NCBI RefSeq assembly: GCF_030036535.1
Contig: NZ_CP080388.1
Coordinates: 434,001 to 498,000 of the forward strand
Reading direction: 5' to 3'
DNA: 64,000 bases
Source: Agrobacterium cucumeris
GTDB taxonomy: Bacteria > Pseudomonadota > Alphaproteobacteria > Rhizobiales > Rhizobiaceae
Part shown: one piece after another, positions 19,257 to 30,764 of the stretch
How positions within the stretch are numbered: position 1 is the stretch's first letter
Layout of the letters: the number at the start of each line of letters is the position of its first letter
Translations under genes and position numbers: made by a program
Notes under the pieces: model-generated
Databases searched by the model: none
What the model was told of the DNA's origin: nothing
Seen by the model: only the letters and a program-made list of their open reading frames with translations

Positions 19257-20282
19257 TCAGGCAGGCCCGACCGACTCCCGTAGGATCAGCTCCACCGGCC
19301 ACAATTCCTGCACTTCGCGCACCGGCCTGCCGCCGATGATCTGCAAAAGCAGGTCGGTCACCCGCATGCCGGCCATACGCATGGGAGAACGGGTGGTGGA
19401 AAGCGGCGGCAGCATGCTTCCCGGGGTGAGATAGGGAAACACGTCATCATGGGCGATGACGGAGACGTCCTTGCCGATCGTCAGCCCCATCTGGGTTGCC
19501 GCACGATATACACCCTGCGCCGTCATCATCGCACCCGCAACGAAGGCCGTCGGGCGCGGCGTCTGCTCCAGAAGCGAGCGGGCGAAGCGAAACGCCGTCT
19601 CCTCGCTGAAATGCTCGCTGATCATGAAACGCGGATCCGGCGTGATACCGTGGGTCGCCAGCGCATCGCGAAAACCCTGTTCCCGATCCTGCACGAAAGT
19701 ACGGCCGACCGGACCGTTGATGAGAGCAATCCGCCTGTGCCCACGCTCCAGAAAATGGATCGTCGGACGATAGGTCACATCATGATTGTCGATATCGAGC
19801 CAGGCATGTTCGAAGGGTGTCTTCGAGCGGCCATGCACGATGAACGGCACACCCAGCCTGTTGAGCAGCGCAATGCGCTCATCCTCCGGGCGCGGTGAAT
19901 GCACGATGATGCCATCCACCCTTCCGCTCGACGCAAGTCGGCTGAAAATCGCCAGTTCCTCGTCAAGATCATTGTCGACAGTGACGCTGACGAGGATGTC
20001 GGTCTCTTCCCCTTCCAGCCGGGTCGCCATTCCACCCATGAACTCCGAGAAGAAATGCCCGCCGCCTGAACGGCCCATGACGACACCGATGGCACCCGCC
20101 CTGCCGGTTGCCAGCCTGACCGCGTTGGCATTGGGCCGGTAGCCGTATTTCAGCGCAGCCTCCATCACCCGCTGCCGCGTTTCCTCGCGCACCTCGGGGT
20201 AGCCGCCAAGCGCCCGGCTGACGGTGGTGGGCGACAGCCCGACCTTCTCTGCGAATTCCTTGAGCTTCATGTTTTTTGCCAA
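19257..20282 (-). CDS. thuR: ThuR-like LacI-family repressor
   Basis: A 341-residue LacI/GalR-type repressor. The helix-turn-helix lies near residues 8-28 (FAEKVGLSPTTVSRALGG), and a periplasmic-binding-protein-like sugar sensor domain follows from about 60. The start is a TTG at 20282 with AGGGG 4 bases upstream; an ATG at 20270 is the alternative but has no close ribosome site. It is divergent from the thuE operon across a 255-base control region with two LacI-type palindromes, so it should repress the trehalose genes and itself until the sugar is present. Confidence 0.88.
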   Translation of the reverse strand: MAKNMKLKEFAEKVGLSPTTVSRALGGYPEVREETRQRVMEAALKYGYRPNANAVRLATGRAGAIGVVMGRSGGGHFFSEFMGGMATRLEGEETDILVSVTVDNDLDEELAIFSRLASSGRVDGIIVHSPRPEDERIALLNRLGVPFIVHGRSKTPFEHAWLDIDNHDVTYRPTIHFLERGHRRIALINGPVGRTFVQDREQGFRDALATHGITPDPRFMISEHFSEETAFRFARSLLEQTPRPTAFVAGAMMTAQGVYRAATQMGLTIGKDVSVIAHDDVFPYLTPGSMLPPLSTTRSPMRMAGMRVTDLLLQIIGGRPVREVQELWPVELILRESVGPA

Positions 20283-20326
20283 TTTGCCCCTGCATGCGTC
20301 GCCGCTGCGGATTTTTCAAGCCGACA

Positions 20327-20350
20327 AAAATTGAAAACGATTTCAATTTT
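20327..20350. promoter_or_regulatory. LacI-type operator near thuR
   Basis: A 24-bp palindrome centred on CG: the core is TTGAAAAC-GATTTCAA, and A/T flanks extend the match to 11 of 12 paired positions. It lies 45 bases before the thuR start, suited to autoregulation or looping with the second site. Confidence 0.7.
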
Positions 20351-20444
20351 CTCCCATCTGAAACCTTACAGTTGGTTTTCCTGAAAGGCAAAGCCGAAAA
20401 ATTCCAGACGAAAATCCCCAATTTTCGCTCAATTAGAAAGAGTA

Positions 20445-20497
20445 TTGACAGATTGTCTAGCTTTTGCGAGCTTTCCGTCAGTCAAAAGCGCTTTCAA
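20445..20497 (+). promoter_or_regulatory. Promoter element and second LacI-type operator upstream of thuE
   Basis: TTGACA at 20445-20450 is a perfect -35 hexamer; no good -10 is found at the usual spacing. Downstream, AAAGCGCTTT at 20485-20494 is a perfect 10-bp palindrome inside a wider LacI-type half-match (20482-20497). This places the operator just past the promoter and 41 bases before thuE. Confidence 0.6.
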
Positions 20498-20537
20498 TTT
20501 TGAGGATAATCGGGAGCGTCAACGGAGGAGTTTGACA

Positions 20538-21803
20538 ATGAATATTTCCATGAAGACTTTGTTCCTGTGCGGAGTGGCGTTTTCTGCCGCTGTTTCCGCG
20601 CAGGCAGCTGAACTTTCCATCGCCGCCAATTCGACCGGCAAGAACGTCGCGTTCTTCCGCGAACGCATCGCCGCCTTCGAGAAAGAAACCGGCCACAAGG
20701 TCAATCTCGTCACCATGCCGTCGTCTTCCAGCGAGCAGTTCAGCCAGTACCGGCTGTGGCTTGCCGCCGGCAACAAGGATGTCGACGTCTACCAGACGGA
20801 CGTGATCTGGGCGCCGCAGCTGGCCGAGCAATTCGTGGATCTGACCGCAGCGACCAAGGATGTTATCGGCGATCATTTCCCCTCCATCGTCGCGTCGCAG
20901 ACGGTTGACGGCAAGCTCGTCGCCATGCCGATGTTCACCGACGCGCCGGCGCTGTTCTACCGCAAGGACCTTCTGGAAAAATACGGCAAGCAGCCGCCGA
21001 AAACCTGGAAGGAACTGAGCGAGACCGCCAAGGAAATTCAGGACAAGGAACGCGCGGGCGGACAGAAGGATCTCTGGGGCTTCGTTTTCCAGGGCAGCGC
21101 CTATGAAGGCCTGACCTGCAACGCGCTGGAGTGGATCGCGTCGGCCGGCGGCGGCCATATCGTCGAAAGCAACGGCGATATCTCCATCAATAACGAGAAG
21201 GCTGCAGCCGCCATCGAAACAGCCAAGGGCTGGGTCGGCACCATCGCGCCGCAGGGCGTGCTCGCCTACAAGGAAGAGGAAGCGCGCGGCGTCTGGCAGA
21301 CCGGCAATTCCGTCTTCATGCGCAACTGGCCCTACGCCTATGCGCTTGGAAACGGCGCGGACAGCGCCATCAAGGACAAATTTGGCGTCACGCCGCTGCC
21401 GGCAGGCGAAGAAGGTTCAGCGCCTGCCTCCACACTTGGCGGCTGGAACCTTGCCGTTTCGAAATATTCCGACGACCAGGAAGCCGCCATTCAGCTCGTG
21501 AAATTCCTGGCATCGAAGGACACCCAGAAGCTGCGCGCAATCCAGCTTTCCAACATGCCGACGATCGCTTCGCTCTACGATGACAAGGATGTCGCCGAAG
21601 CACAGCCCTTCATGCCGACATGGAAGCCGATCTTCGAGACCGCTGTTCCGCGTCCTTCCGCCTCGGCCAAGGTCAAATATAACGAGGTTTCGGCCAAGTT
21701 CTGGGGTGCCGTGCACAACACGCTCTCCGGCAACGGCACGGCGGCGGAAAATCTCGAACTTCTCGAGGTTGAACTGACCGATCTCAAAGGCAACGGCTGG
21801 TAA
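20538..21803 (+). CDS. thuE: Trehalose/maltose-type ABC solute-binding protein
   Basis: A 421-residue periplasmic sugar-binding protein of a CUT1 ABC importer. The signal peptide is residues 1-23 (cut after VSAQA). The mature start ELSIAANSTGKN and the later MPMFTDAPALFYRKDLLE are typical of trehalose/maltose-binding proteins. GGAGGAG (20524-20530) supports the ATG at 20538. Neighbours thuFGKAB follow in the same direction, in the order known for the Sinorhizobium thu operon, so trehalose (also maltose or sucrose) is the likely ligand. A hairpin separates it from thuF. Confidence 0.9.
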   Translation: MNISMKTLFLCGVAFSAAVSAQAAELSIAANSTGKNVAFFRERIAAFEKETGHKVNLVTMPSSSSEQFSQYRLWLAAGNKDVDVYQTDVIWAPQLAEQFVDLTAATKDVIGDHFPSIVASQTVDGKLVAMPMFTDAPALFYRKDLLEKYGKQPPKTWKELSETAKEIQDKERAGGQKDLWGFVFQGSAYEGLTCNALEWIASAGGGHIVESNGDISINNEKAAAAIETAKGWVGTIAPQGVLAYKEEEARGVWQTGNSVFMRNWPYAYALGNGADSAIKDKFGVTPLPAGEEGSAPASTLGGWNLAVSKYSDDQEAAIQLVKFLASKDTQKLRAIQLSNMPTIASLYDDKDVAEAQPFMPTWKPIFETAVPRPSASAKVKYNEVSAKFWGAVHNTLSGNGTAAENLELLEVELTDLKGNGW

Positions 21804-21811
21804 TCCGGCCC

Positions 21812-21847
21812 GCGCGGGAGGCGGCCTCGCCTGACCGTTTCCCGCGC
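21812..21847 (+). other. Hairpin between binding-protein and permease genes
   Basis: GCGCGGGA (21812-21819) pairs with TCCCGCGC (21840-21847), with an inner GGCG/CGCC. Such hairpins after a binding-protein gene usually stabilise the upstream mRNA or reduce read-through, giving more binding protein than permease. Confidence 0.55.
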
Positions 21848-21867
21848 CCCAACCGCGAGATATCCCC

Positions 21868-23672
<1,805 letters not shown>

Positions 23673-23682
23673 GAGAAACATC

Positions 23683-24711
<1,029 letters not shown>

Positions 24712-24724
24712 ATTTTTCACTTTC

Positions 24725-24748
24725 GCCGGGATCACCCAAGGTCCCGGC
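24725..24748 (+). other. Hairpin between thuK and thuA
   Basis: GCCGGGA (24725-24731) pairs with TCCCGGC (24742-24748). There is no T run, so it is more likely an mRNA-processing or stability element than a terminator. Confidence 0.4.
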
Positions 24749-24768
24749 TTTCACCGAGGAGCATGAAA

Positions 24769-25554
24769 ATGACCATCAACACCGTTGTATGGGGCGAAAA
24801 TATCCACGAACACATCAATGAGACGGTGCGTTCGATCTATCCAAACGGCATGCACAACACCATCGCCGATGCGCTGAACCAGAACCCCGAGATCAATGCC
24901 ACCACCGCCACGCTGCAGGAGCCGGAACACGGCCTGTCGCAGGAGCGCCTCGACAAGACCGACGTGCTGGTCTGGTGGGGCCACAAGGACCATGGTGCGG
25001 TGCAGGACGAGATCGTCGAGCGTGTTGCCAAACGCGTCTGGGAAGGCATGGGCCTCATCGTCCTGCATTCCGGCCACTTCTCCAAGCCGTTCAAGCGGCT
25101 GATGGGCACACCCTGCGCGCTGAAATGGCGTGAGGCGGGTGAACGCGAGCGTCTGTGGACGATCAATCCGCGCCACCCGATTGCCGCCGGTCTGCCTGAG
25201 CATTTCGAGCTGGAAAACGAGGAAATGTACGGCGAGCAGTTCTCCGTGCCGGAGCCGCTGGAAACCGTGTTCATCTCCTGGTTCCAGGGCGGCGAAGTCT
25301 TCCGTTCCGGCCTCACCTGGCGTCGCGGCGCCGGCAATATCTTCTATTTCCGCCCCGGCCACGAGACCTATCCGACCTATCACGATGCCAATGTCCAGAA
25401 GGTCATCAGCAACTCGGTGAAATGGGCCTATAATCCGGTTGGCGCACTGAAGAGCATTCACGATGCCCCCAATGTTCCCGTCGACAAGGCGCTGGAGCCG
25501 ATCGAAGAACGCGGCCCCAAGCTGCATAAGGCAGGCGAAGCAGGTTACAGGTAA
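24769..25554 (+). CDS. thuA: ThuA-family trehalose utilisation protein
   Basis: A 261-residue cytosolic protein of the ThuA family, which has a glutamine-amidotransferase-like fold. It begins [11 protein letters not shown] and contains [14 protein letters not shown] and [16 protein letters not shown], matching the family. The second ATG (24769) is chosen because GAGGAG sits 7 bases before it; the first ATG at 24763 is too close. In rhizobia thuA and thuB are needed for trehalose breakdown, probably through a 3-keto form of the sugar; the exact ThuA reaction is not evident from sequence. Confidence 0.88.
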   Translation: MTINTVVWGENIHEHINETVRSIYPNGMHNTIADALNQNPEINATTATLQEPEHGLSQERLDKTDVLVWWGHKDHGAVQDEIVERVAKRVWEGMGLIVLHSGHFSKPFKRLMGTPCALKWREAGERERLWTINPRHPIAAGLPEHFELENEEMYGEQFSVPEPLETVFISWFQGGEVFRSGLTWRRGAGNIFYFRPGHETYPTYHDANVQKVISNSVKWAYNPVGALKSIHDAPNVPVDKALEPIEERGPKLHKAGEAGYR

Positions 25555-25560
25555 AAAGCC

Positions 25561-26610
25561 ATGAGACTTCTCATTCTCGGAACCGGCGGCATGGCCAACA
25601 ACCATGCCACCTATTTCTCTCAAATCCCCGGCGTCGAACTGGTCGCGGCGGTGGATGTGGACGATGTGGTGGTGCGCGGCTTTGCGCTCCGCCACAATAT
25701 CCCACTCTCCTTCACCTCGCTGGATGACGCCATTGCCTGGGGTGAATTCGACGCGGCGGCGAATGTCACGCCGGATGCCATCCACCATCCCACCAGCCTG
25801 AAACTGCTGGCAGCCGGCAAGCATGTCTTCTGCGAAAAGCCGCTGGCGGAAAACTACGCCAAGGCCGCCGAAATGGCCGATGCCGCCGAAAAGGCAGGCC
25901 TCGTCGCCATGGTCAACCTAACCTATCGCAACGTCGCCCCCTTGCAGGCGGCGCGTGAGATGGTGCTGGCAGGCAATATCGGCAAGGTGCGGCATCTGGA
26001 AGCCTCCTATCTCCAGAGCTGGCTGGTTTCCAAGGCCTGGGGCGACTGGATGACGGAGAGCAAGTGGCTGTGGCGGCTTTCCACCAAGCATGGCTCCAAC
26101 GGCGTACTGGGCGATGTCGGCATCCACATTCTCGACTTCGCCTCCTATGGCGCGGGCAGCGATGTGGAACGCATCTTCACGCGGCTGAAGACCTTCGACA
26201 AATATGAAGGCAATAAAATTGGCGTCTACGACCTCGACGCCAATGACAGCTTCACCATGACCGCCGAACTGGAAAACGGCGCCATGGGCGTCATCCATGC
26301 CAGCCGCTGGGCGACGGGGCACTTGAACGAGCTCCGCCTGCGCATCCATGGCGACAAGGGTGCGCTGGAAGTCATCCACACGCCCGACTATTCCAGCCTG
26401 CGTGCCTGCATCGGCGAGGATGTGGAAAAGGCGATCTGGAAGACGATCGATGTCGACCCCGTGGCAACGAATTACGAAAAATTCGCCAAGGCGGTCATGA
26501 AAGGCGGCCCCGCCGATCCGGACTTCCGCCATGCCGCCAATCTGCAGAAGGTGCTCGATCTATCGATCATCGCGGATCGGGAACGGCGTGAGGTGGCTGT
26601 TTCGGCTTGA
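25561..26610 (+). CDS. thuB: ThuB-like Gfo/Idh/MocA dehydrogenase
   Basis: A 349-residue NAD(P)-dependent sugar oxidoreductase. The Rossmann N-terminus starts MRLLILGTGGMANNHA; the family motif HVFCEKPLAE carries the conserved Glu-Lys-Pro. The C-terminal domain covers about residues 130-349. It starts 6 bases after thuA and ends the operon, followed by a RIME-like repeat. Together with ThuA it is expected to oxidise imported trehalose. Confidence 0.88.
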   Translation: MRLLILGTGGMANNHATYFSQIPGVELVAAVDVDDVVVRGFALRHNIPLSFTSLDDAIAWGEFDAAANVTPDAIHHPTSLKLLAAGKHVFCEKPLAENYAKAAEMADAAEKAGLVAMVNLTYRNVAPLQAAREMVLAGNIGKVRHLEASYLQSWLVSKAWGDWMTESKWLWRLSTKHGSNGVLGDVGIHILDFASYGAGSDVERIFTRLKTFDKYEGNKIGVYDLDANDSFTMTAELENGAMGVIHASRWATGHLNELRLRIHGDKGALEVIHTPDYSSLRACIGEDVEKAIWKTIDVDPVATNYEKFAKAVMKGGPADPDFRHAANLQKVLDLSIIADRERREVAVSA

Positions 26611-26647
26611 TATGAAAGAACAACATGCGGCACCACCTTGCCGCATG

Positions 26648-26772
26648 TTTCTTCTCCCCGAGGGGGAGAAGGTGGCCCGAAGGGTCGGATGAGGGGGCGA
26701 CGTCCCCGGATTTCGGCGAGCAAGCCCCCTCATCCCGCTGCCGCGACCTTCTCCCCCTCGGGGAGAAGAAAC
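26648..26772. repeat. RIME-like palindromic intergenic mosaic, copy 1
   Basis: Two large palindromes built from TTCTCCCC...GGGGAGAA arms surround a core with GGTGGCCCGAAGGGTCGGAT and CCCCCTCATCCCGCTGCCGC. A close copy lies at 39538-39664 in the same orientation. Such elements are known from rhizobial genomes as RIME. It sits between the convergent ends of thuB and queE and may help end both transcripts. Confidence 0.85.
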
Positions 26773-26826
26773 AAGCGGCAACCGATCGCGTCTCATGGGC
26801 GCGAGATTTTACCTTTCCGCGCCGCC

Positions 26827-27582
26827 TCAAACCCCGCGCTTGTTCCCCCACAACAGCACATGCAGCTGTGGCAGCACCCGGGCCGAAAACCAGCGGTCTT
26901 CACTGACCTTGTCCACCAGCCACAACATCCGGTCCATCACCCCGTCGATATCCACACGCGCATCGTCATCATCGGGCGGCGGCGGGGTATGGTTGCCGGG
27001 CTGGAGATAGACGGGCAGATGCGGGAAGCGCGCGGATGCCGCCTTGGCATAGGCATAATCCGCATCGTCGAACACCACGATCTTCAGCGCCACCTGTGGC
27101 CCCTCGCCGGCGGCGGCAAGACAGTCCTCGAAAGCCCGCCAGTCCGTTTCCATGCCGCTTGATGGCGGCTTGGGGCTTAAAACCAGATGGTCGAGATCGG
27201 CAAACCAGTCTTTCGCGATGCTGCCCTGGGTTTCCAGCGCGAAGCGATACCCCTCGTCCTGCCCTCTGACAATCAAGGGCCCGAGCGGCTGGATGGCCGG
27301 ATTGCCGCCTGAAAGTGACACCGTCAACGGCACACCACCGGAAAGCCGCCGTACCTCCTGCCAGATCGCCTCGACCGACAGCGGTTTCCACGTGTCACGG
27401 TAGTCGCTATCGACCGCATGCAACGTATCGCACCAGGAACAGCGGTAATCACAGCCGCCGGTACGCATGAAAACCGTTGGCAGACCAATCAACAAACCCT
27501 CACCCTGAATGGTCGGGCCGAAGATTTCGCTGATGCGGATCGTGGTTTCCTTGGCTGCAATCTTGTGTGCAGCCACCGTCAT
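26827..27582 (-). CDS. queE: 7-carboxy-7-deazaguanine synthase
   Basis: A 251-residue radical SAM enzyme that turns 6-carboxytetrahydropterin into 7-carboxy-7-deazaguanine on the way to queuosine. The radical SAM cysteines appear in [11 protein letters not shown] near residue 45, after the family start [13 protein letters not shown]. The start at 27582 overlaps the queD stop (ATGA), giving translational coupling. A longer frame to 27657 is rejected because it would read through queD. It is the third gene of queC-queD-queE. Confidence 0.93.
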   Translation of the reverse strand: MTVAAHKIAAKETTIRISEIFGPTIQGEGLLIGLPTVFMRTGGCDYRCSWCDTLHAVDSDYRDTWKPLSVEAIWQEVRRLSGGVPLTVSLSGGNPAIQPLGPLIVRGQDEGYRFALETQGSIAKDWFADLDHLVLSPKPPSSGMETDWRAFEDCLAAAGEGPQVALKIVVFDDADYAYAKAASARFPHLPVYLQPGNHTPPPPDDDDARVDIDGVMDRMLWLVDKVSEDRWFSARVLPQLHVLLWGNKRGV

Positions 27583-27935
27583 GGCCGGTATTCCGCCCAG
27601 GTCTTGGCGGTTTCGCTGACCCGAACCGCACTGGTTTCCGGCAGGCGATCCTTGCACCAGTCGTAGAAATGCTTCGCCAGATATTCCGCCGTCACCCGGT
27701 CATGGCCGAGAACGTCGTTCAGGTGGCGATGGTCGAAATGATCGTCGATATAACGCTTCAGCGGCGAAAGCTCGTGATAGTCGCGCACGAAACCGTGCTC
27801 GTTCAGGGCTTCGCCCGATAGTTCGACCTCAACGATGTAATTATGGCCGTGCAGACGGTTGCACTGGTGATCGGACGGCAGGCTTTTCAGCTGATGCGAG
27901 GCGGAAAAGTGAAATTCCTTGGTAATGCGGAACAT
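27579..27935 (-). CDS. queD: 6-carboxy-5,6,7,8-tetrahydropterin synthase
   Basis: A 118-residue pterin enzyme (PTPS family) making the substrate of QueE from dihydroneopterin triphosphate. Zinc-binding histidines are visible in HFSASHQL and CNRLHGHNY, and the catalytic region has [17 protein letters not shown] lies just before the ATG at 27935, which overlaps the queC stop (TGATG). The length is usual for the family. Confidence 0.94.
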   Translation of the reverse strand: MFRITKEFHFSASHQLKSLPSDHQCNRLHGHNYIVEVELSGEALNEHGFVRDYHELSPLKRYIDDHFDHRHLNDVLGHDRVTAEYLAKHFYDWCKDRLPETSAVRVSETAKTWAEYRP

Positions 27936-28645
27936 CAGCGCACCTCCTGTGCCGCAAAGGCATGGGTGGCTGCTACCCAGAAGTCCGGATCCTCATAATC
28001 GGTCGGATCGGTAACGCCGGCCAGATGAAAGGCCTCGCGCCGCTCCACGCAGGTGCCGCAGCGGCCGCAATGACGCAAGCCGCCCTTGTAACAGGACCAT
28101 GTTTCGCCAAACGGCGTGCCGTATTTCACCGCATCGGTAACGATTGCCGCCTTGGAAACCGTGACATAGGGCGCAAACAGGGTGACATCGGCATAACCTT
28201 CCAGCGCATGCGCCTGCATGGCATTGAAGCTGTCGATGAAGCCCGGCCGGCAGTCGGGATAGATGAAGTGATCGCCGCCATGCACGGCAATCGCCACCGC
28301 ATCCGCCTGCTGCGCGGCAGCCAGTCCAAAAGCGATGGTGAGCATGATGGCGTTGCGGTTCGGCACCACGGTGGAGCGCATGGTCTCCTCCGCATAATGG
28401 CCATCAGGCACGTCGATATCGTCGGTAAGCGCCGAACCGGTGAGATGCGCCCCGATGGGTCTGATATCGATGACATGATGCGGCACGCCGAGCCGTTTGG
28501 CACAATCGGCGGCAAAATCCAGCTCCTTCCTGTGGCGCTGGCCATAATCGAAGGAGACGAGAGCGAGAAGTTCATGTTCCGCCGCGATTTTATGCGCAAG
28601 CGAAACGGAGTCCAATCCGCCGGAGCAGATGACGATGGTTTTCAT
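27935..28645 (-). CDS. queC: 7-cyano-7-deazaguanine synthase
   Basis: A 236-residue ATP-dependent enzyme that makes preQ0 from carboxydeazaguanine. The PP-loop CSGGLDSVSLAH is at residues 8-19, and the zinc site CGRCGTCVERREAF is near the C-terminus. It is the first gene of queCDE and its ribosome binding site lies inside a preQ1-I riboswitch, so its translation should fall when preQ1 is plentiful. Confidence 0.95.
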   Translation of the reverse strand: MKTIVICSGGLDSVSLAHKIAAEHELLALVSFDYGQRHRKELDFAADCAKRLGVPHHVIDIRPIGAHLTGSALTDDIDVPDGHYAEETMRSTVVPNRNAIMLTIAFGLAAAQQADAVAIAVHGGDHFIYPDCRPGFIDSFNAMQAHALEGYADVTLFAPYVTVSKAAIVTDAVKYGTPFGETWSCYKGGLRHCGRCGTCVERREAFHLAGVTDPTDYEDPDFWVAATHAFAAQEVR

Positions 28646-28654
28646 AATTTTGGA

Positions 28655-28688
28655 TCCCTTGTTTTGACCGGGTGGGCTGCGACCGGAT
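28655..28688 (-). promoter_or_regulatory. preQ1-I riboswitch upstream of queC
   Basis: On the minus strand the sequence reads CCGG, loop TCGCAG, CCCA, CCGG, then TCAAAACAAGGGA, ending 10 bases before the queC ATG. The CCGG arms form stem P1. The TCGCAG loop and AAAACAAGGGA tail match the core of the structurally studied preQ1-I aptamers as I recall them. The AGGGA that closes the pseudoknot is also the Shine-Dalgarno site of queC, so ligand binding would block translation. The recognition is from memory of the consensus; no covariance search was run. Confidence 0.82.
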
Positions 28689-28788
28689 ACGGCGCGGCTT
28701 TAAACCAAAGCGAAGGGATTGTGAAGAGCTGCAGCAAAAACAGAAAAGCGGCGAAACCACCCTCGCCGCTTTCCTGATAGTGAACGCG

Positions 28789-29922
28789 TCAACGCAGCAG
28801 CGCCTGCGCCTCTTCTATGCCAAGTGCGGCCGGCTGGGTGCAGGTCGTCGTCATCTCGATGAAACGACCGTCTTCACCCGACTTCAGGATAGAAGTCATC
28901 ACGTCGATGCCATGCAGGGAGCGATCCAGCGAGCAGCGGGCATCGCGGCCTTCCAGAATGGCAATCGCCATATCCGCAAGTCCCGCCGTGCGGTAATTGG
29001 CGCGCGGGCCGTTCGGGCTTTCCTGATTGGCGATACCGAAGGGATGCGCCCAGTCTTCCAGCGGCTGGATGTTCTTGTCGCGGCCGCTGGCCTCCACCAC
29101 ACCGCCGAAGAAGTTCGGGTCCGGCACGTAGATCGAGCCTTCCGTGCCGTAAAGCTCCATATTGGCGTGGCGGTGCGACCACACGTCCCAGCTGGCCGAA
29201 AGCGTGATCGTCGCGCCGTTCACGAATTCCAAGAGCGCATGGATGTTGGTCGGCGTTTCCACCGGAATGATCTCGCCGTTCATCGGCTGGCTGGTCACCG
29301 TGCGGGTGGGGTTCGCCATCGTCGTCAGCGCACCCACACGCTTTACCGGGCCAATGAGGTTGATGAGATTGGCAACGTAATAGGGGCCGAGATCGAGGAT
29401 CGGCCCGCCGCCCTTCAGGAAGAAGAAGCCCGGATTGGGATGCCACATCTCCATGCCAGGGCTCATCACATGGCACGTGCCTGAGGTGATGCGGCCAACC
29501 TTGCCGTCATCGATATATTGTCGGGCAAGCTGATGCGCACCGCCGAGGAAGGTATCTGGTGCGCAGCCGACGGAAAGCTTTTTTTCGCGGGCGATGCGCC
29601 GTAGTTCTTCACCTTCCTCCAGCGAGAGCACCAGCGGCTTTTCCGAATAGACGTGTTTGCCTGCCTCGAGCGCCGCTTTCGATACCGGAAAATGCGCGGC
29701 GGGAATGGTGAGGTTCACCACCACATCGATTTCGGGGTTGGCGAGCAGTTCCTCGATGGACTGCGCGACGACACCGAATTCTTCCGCCCTCAGCTCCGCC
29801 GCATTGCGGTTGAGGTCGGCGCAGGCGAGCACCTTGATGCCCTTGAAGAGCGGTGCCAGCGAAAAGTAAGCAGACGAGATATTGCCGCATCCAATGATGC
29901 CGACGCCAAGATCTCTGGCCAT
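28789..29922 (-). CDS. Gfo/Idh/MocA family dehydrogenase
   Basis: A 377-residue NAD(P)-dependent oxidoreductase for a sugar or sugar derivative. The N-terminal Rossmann motif is GVGIIGCGNIS, and the EKP motif appears in GKHVYSEKPLVLS near residue 95. The C-terminal domain has GGGPILDLGPYYVANLINLIG. It is the last gene of the leftward ABC operon that starts with the binding protein at 35071, 23 bases after a sugar isomerase gene. By context it acts on the imported sugar or its derivative; the substrate is unknown. Confidence 0.87.
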   Translation of the reverse strand: MARDLGVGIIGCGNISSAYFSLAPLFKGIKVLACADLNRNAAELRAEEFGVVAQSIEELLANPEIDVVVNLTIPAAHFPVSKAALEAGKHVYSEKPLVLSLEEGEELRRIAREKKLSVGCAPDTFLGGAHQLARQYIDDGKVGRITSGTCHVMSPGMEMWHPNPGFFFLKGGGPILDLGPYYVANLINLIGPVKRVGALTTMANPTRTVTSQPMNGEIIPVETPTNIHALLEFVNGATITLSASWDVWSHRHANMELYGTEGSIYVPDPNFFGGVVEASGRDKNIQPLEDWAHPFGIANQESPNGPRANYRTAGLADMAIAILEGRDARCSLDRSLHGIDVMTSILKSGEDGRFIEMTTTCTQPAALGIEEAQALLR

Positions 29923-29945
29923 GATGAAACTCCGAAATGTGAGAC

Positions 29946-30710
29946 TTAGTAGGTTTTGAACGAGGCGATCGAGCGGGTGATCAGCCGGTCGATGTCTTTT
30001 GGATTGTCGTGTTCGACCACGAAATGTTTCGTGGCGGATTTGGCCTTCAGCGCCGCGACAAGGCCCTTCCAGTCCACCGTGCCATGGCCGACATCCGCCC
30101 AGCCGTCCTCATCGGTGTTTTCTCCAGATGGTGCGATATCCTTTACGTGCACGGCGGTGATGCGCTTGCCGTAGCTTTCGATCCAGGCGAGCGGATCGGC
30201 ATTGCCCCTGATGATCCAGGCGATATCCGCTTCCCATTTCAGGTCCGGTCCGCCGGCAAAGATCTGCTCCTGCGGGGTGGAGCCATCGGCAAGCGCCTTG
30301 AACTCGAAATCGTGGTTATGCCAGCCGAAGGTCAGCCCGGCATCCACGAAGGGTTTACCGGCTTCCTGCAGCCGCTTGCCGAAGGCGAACCAGCCTGCGG
30401 CATCCGCCGGGCGCTGATCGGGCATCAGGTACGGGCAATAGATCGCCTCCACACCCAGAACCTTGGCAATATTGAGCGCCTTTTTCGGATCGCCTTCCAG
30501 AAGATCGAGGCCGAAATGGCCGGTTGGCATGGAAAGGCCGTTGGCATCAAGTTCGGCGCGCAGGCCCTTCAAACCGGCATCATCCAGAGAGGCATACATC
30601 GCGCCATAACCTTCGACCTGTTTGTAACCCGCCGCCGAAAGCTTCTTCAGAATATTGGAAAAAGGCTGGAAATTGCGGGCGCTGTAAAGCTGGAAACCGA
30701 GTTCTGTCAT
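29946..30710 (-). CDS. TIM-barrel sugar phosphate isomerase/epimerase family protein
   Basis: A 254-residue AP-endonuclease-2-like TIM barrel. The family start is LGFQLYSARNF, with metal ligands expected in FGWHNHDFEF and TAVHVKDIAP. The ATG at 30710 has GGAGGAGA before it. It lies between the transporter ATPase and the Gfo/Idh gene. Partners of this kind act on 3-keto sugars in some pathways (isomerase or beta-eliminase), which is a possible role here but inferred from gene pairing only. Confidence 0.85.
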   Translation of the reverse strand: MTELGFQLYSARNFQPFSNILKKLSAAGYKQVEGYGAMYASLDDAGLKGLRAELDANGLSMPTGHFGLDLLEGDPKKALNIAKVLGVEAIYCPYLMPDQRPADAAGWFAFGKRLQEAGKPFVDAGLTFGWHNHDFEFKALADGSTPQEQIFAGGPDLKWEADIAWIIRGNADPLAWIESYGKRITAVHVKDIAPSGENTDEDGWADVGHGTVDWKGLVAALKAKSATKHFVVEHDNPKDIDRLITRSIASFKTY

Positions 30711-30764
30711 TGTCTCCTCCATAGAGATGTTGGTCTTGGGATTGTGTAGGGAGTAATCGCGCGC

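Noticed and set aside
26640..26780. Repeat palindromes considered as a CRISPR array
   Set aside because: Only one unit per site, with palindromic mosaic structure and no regular spacers; it fits RIME-like elements.
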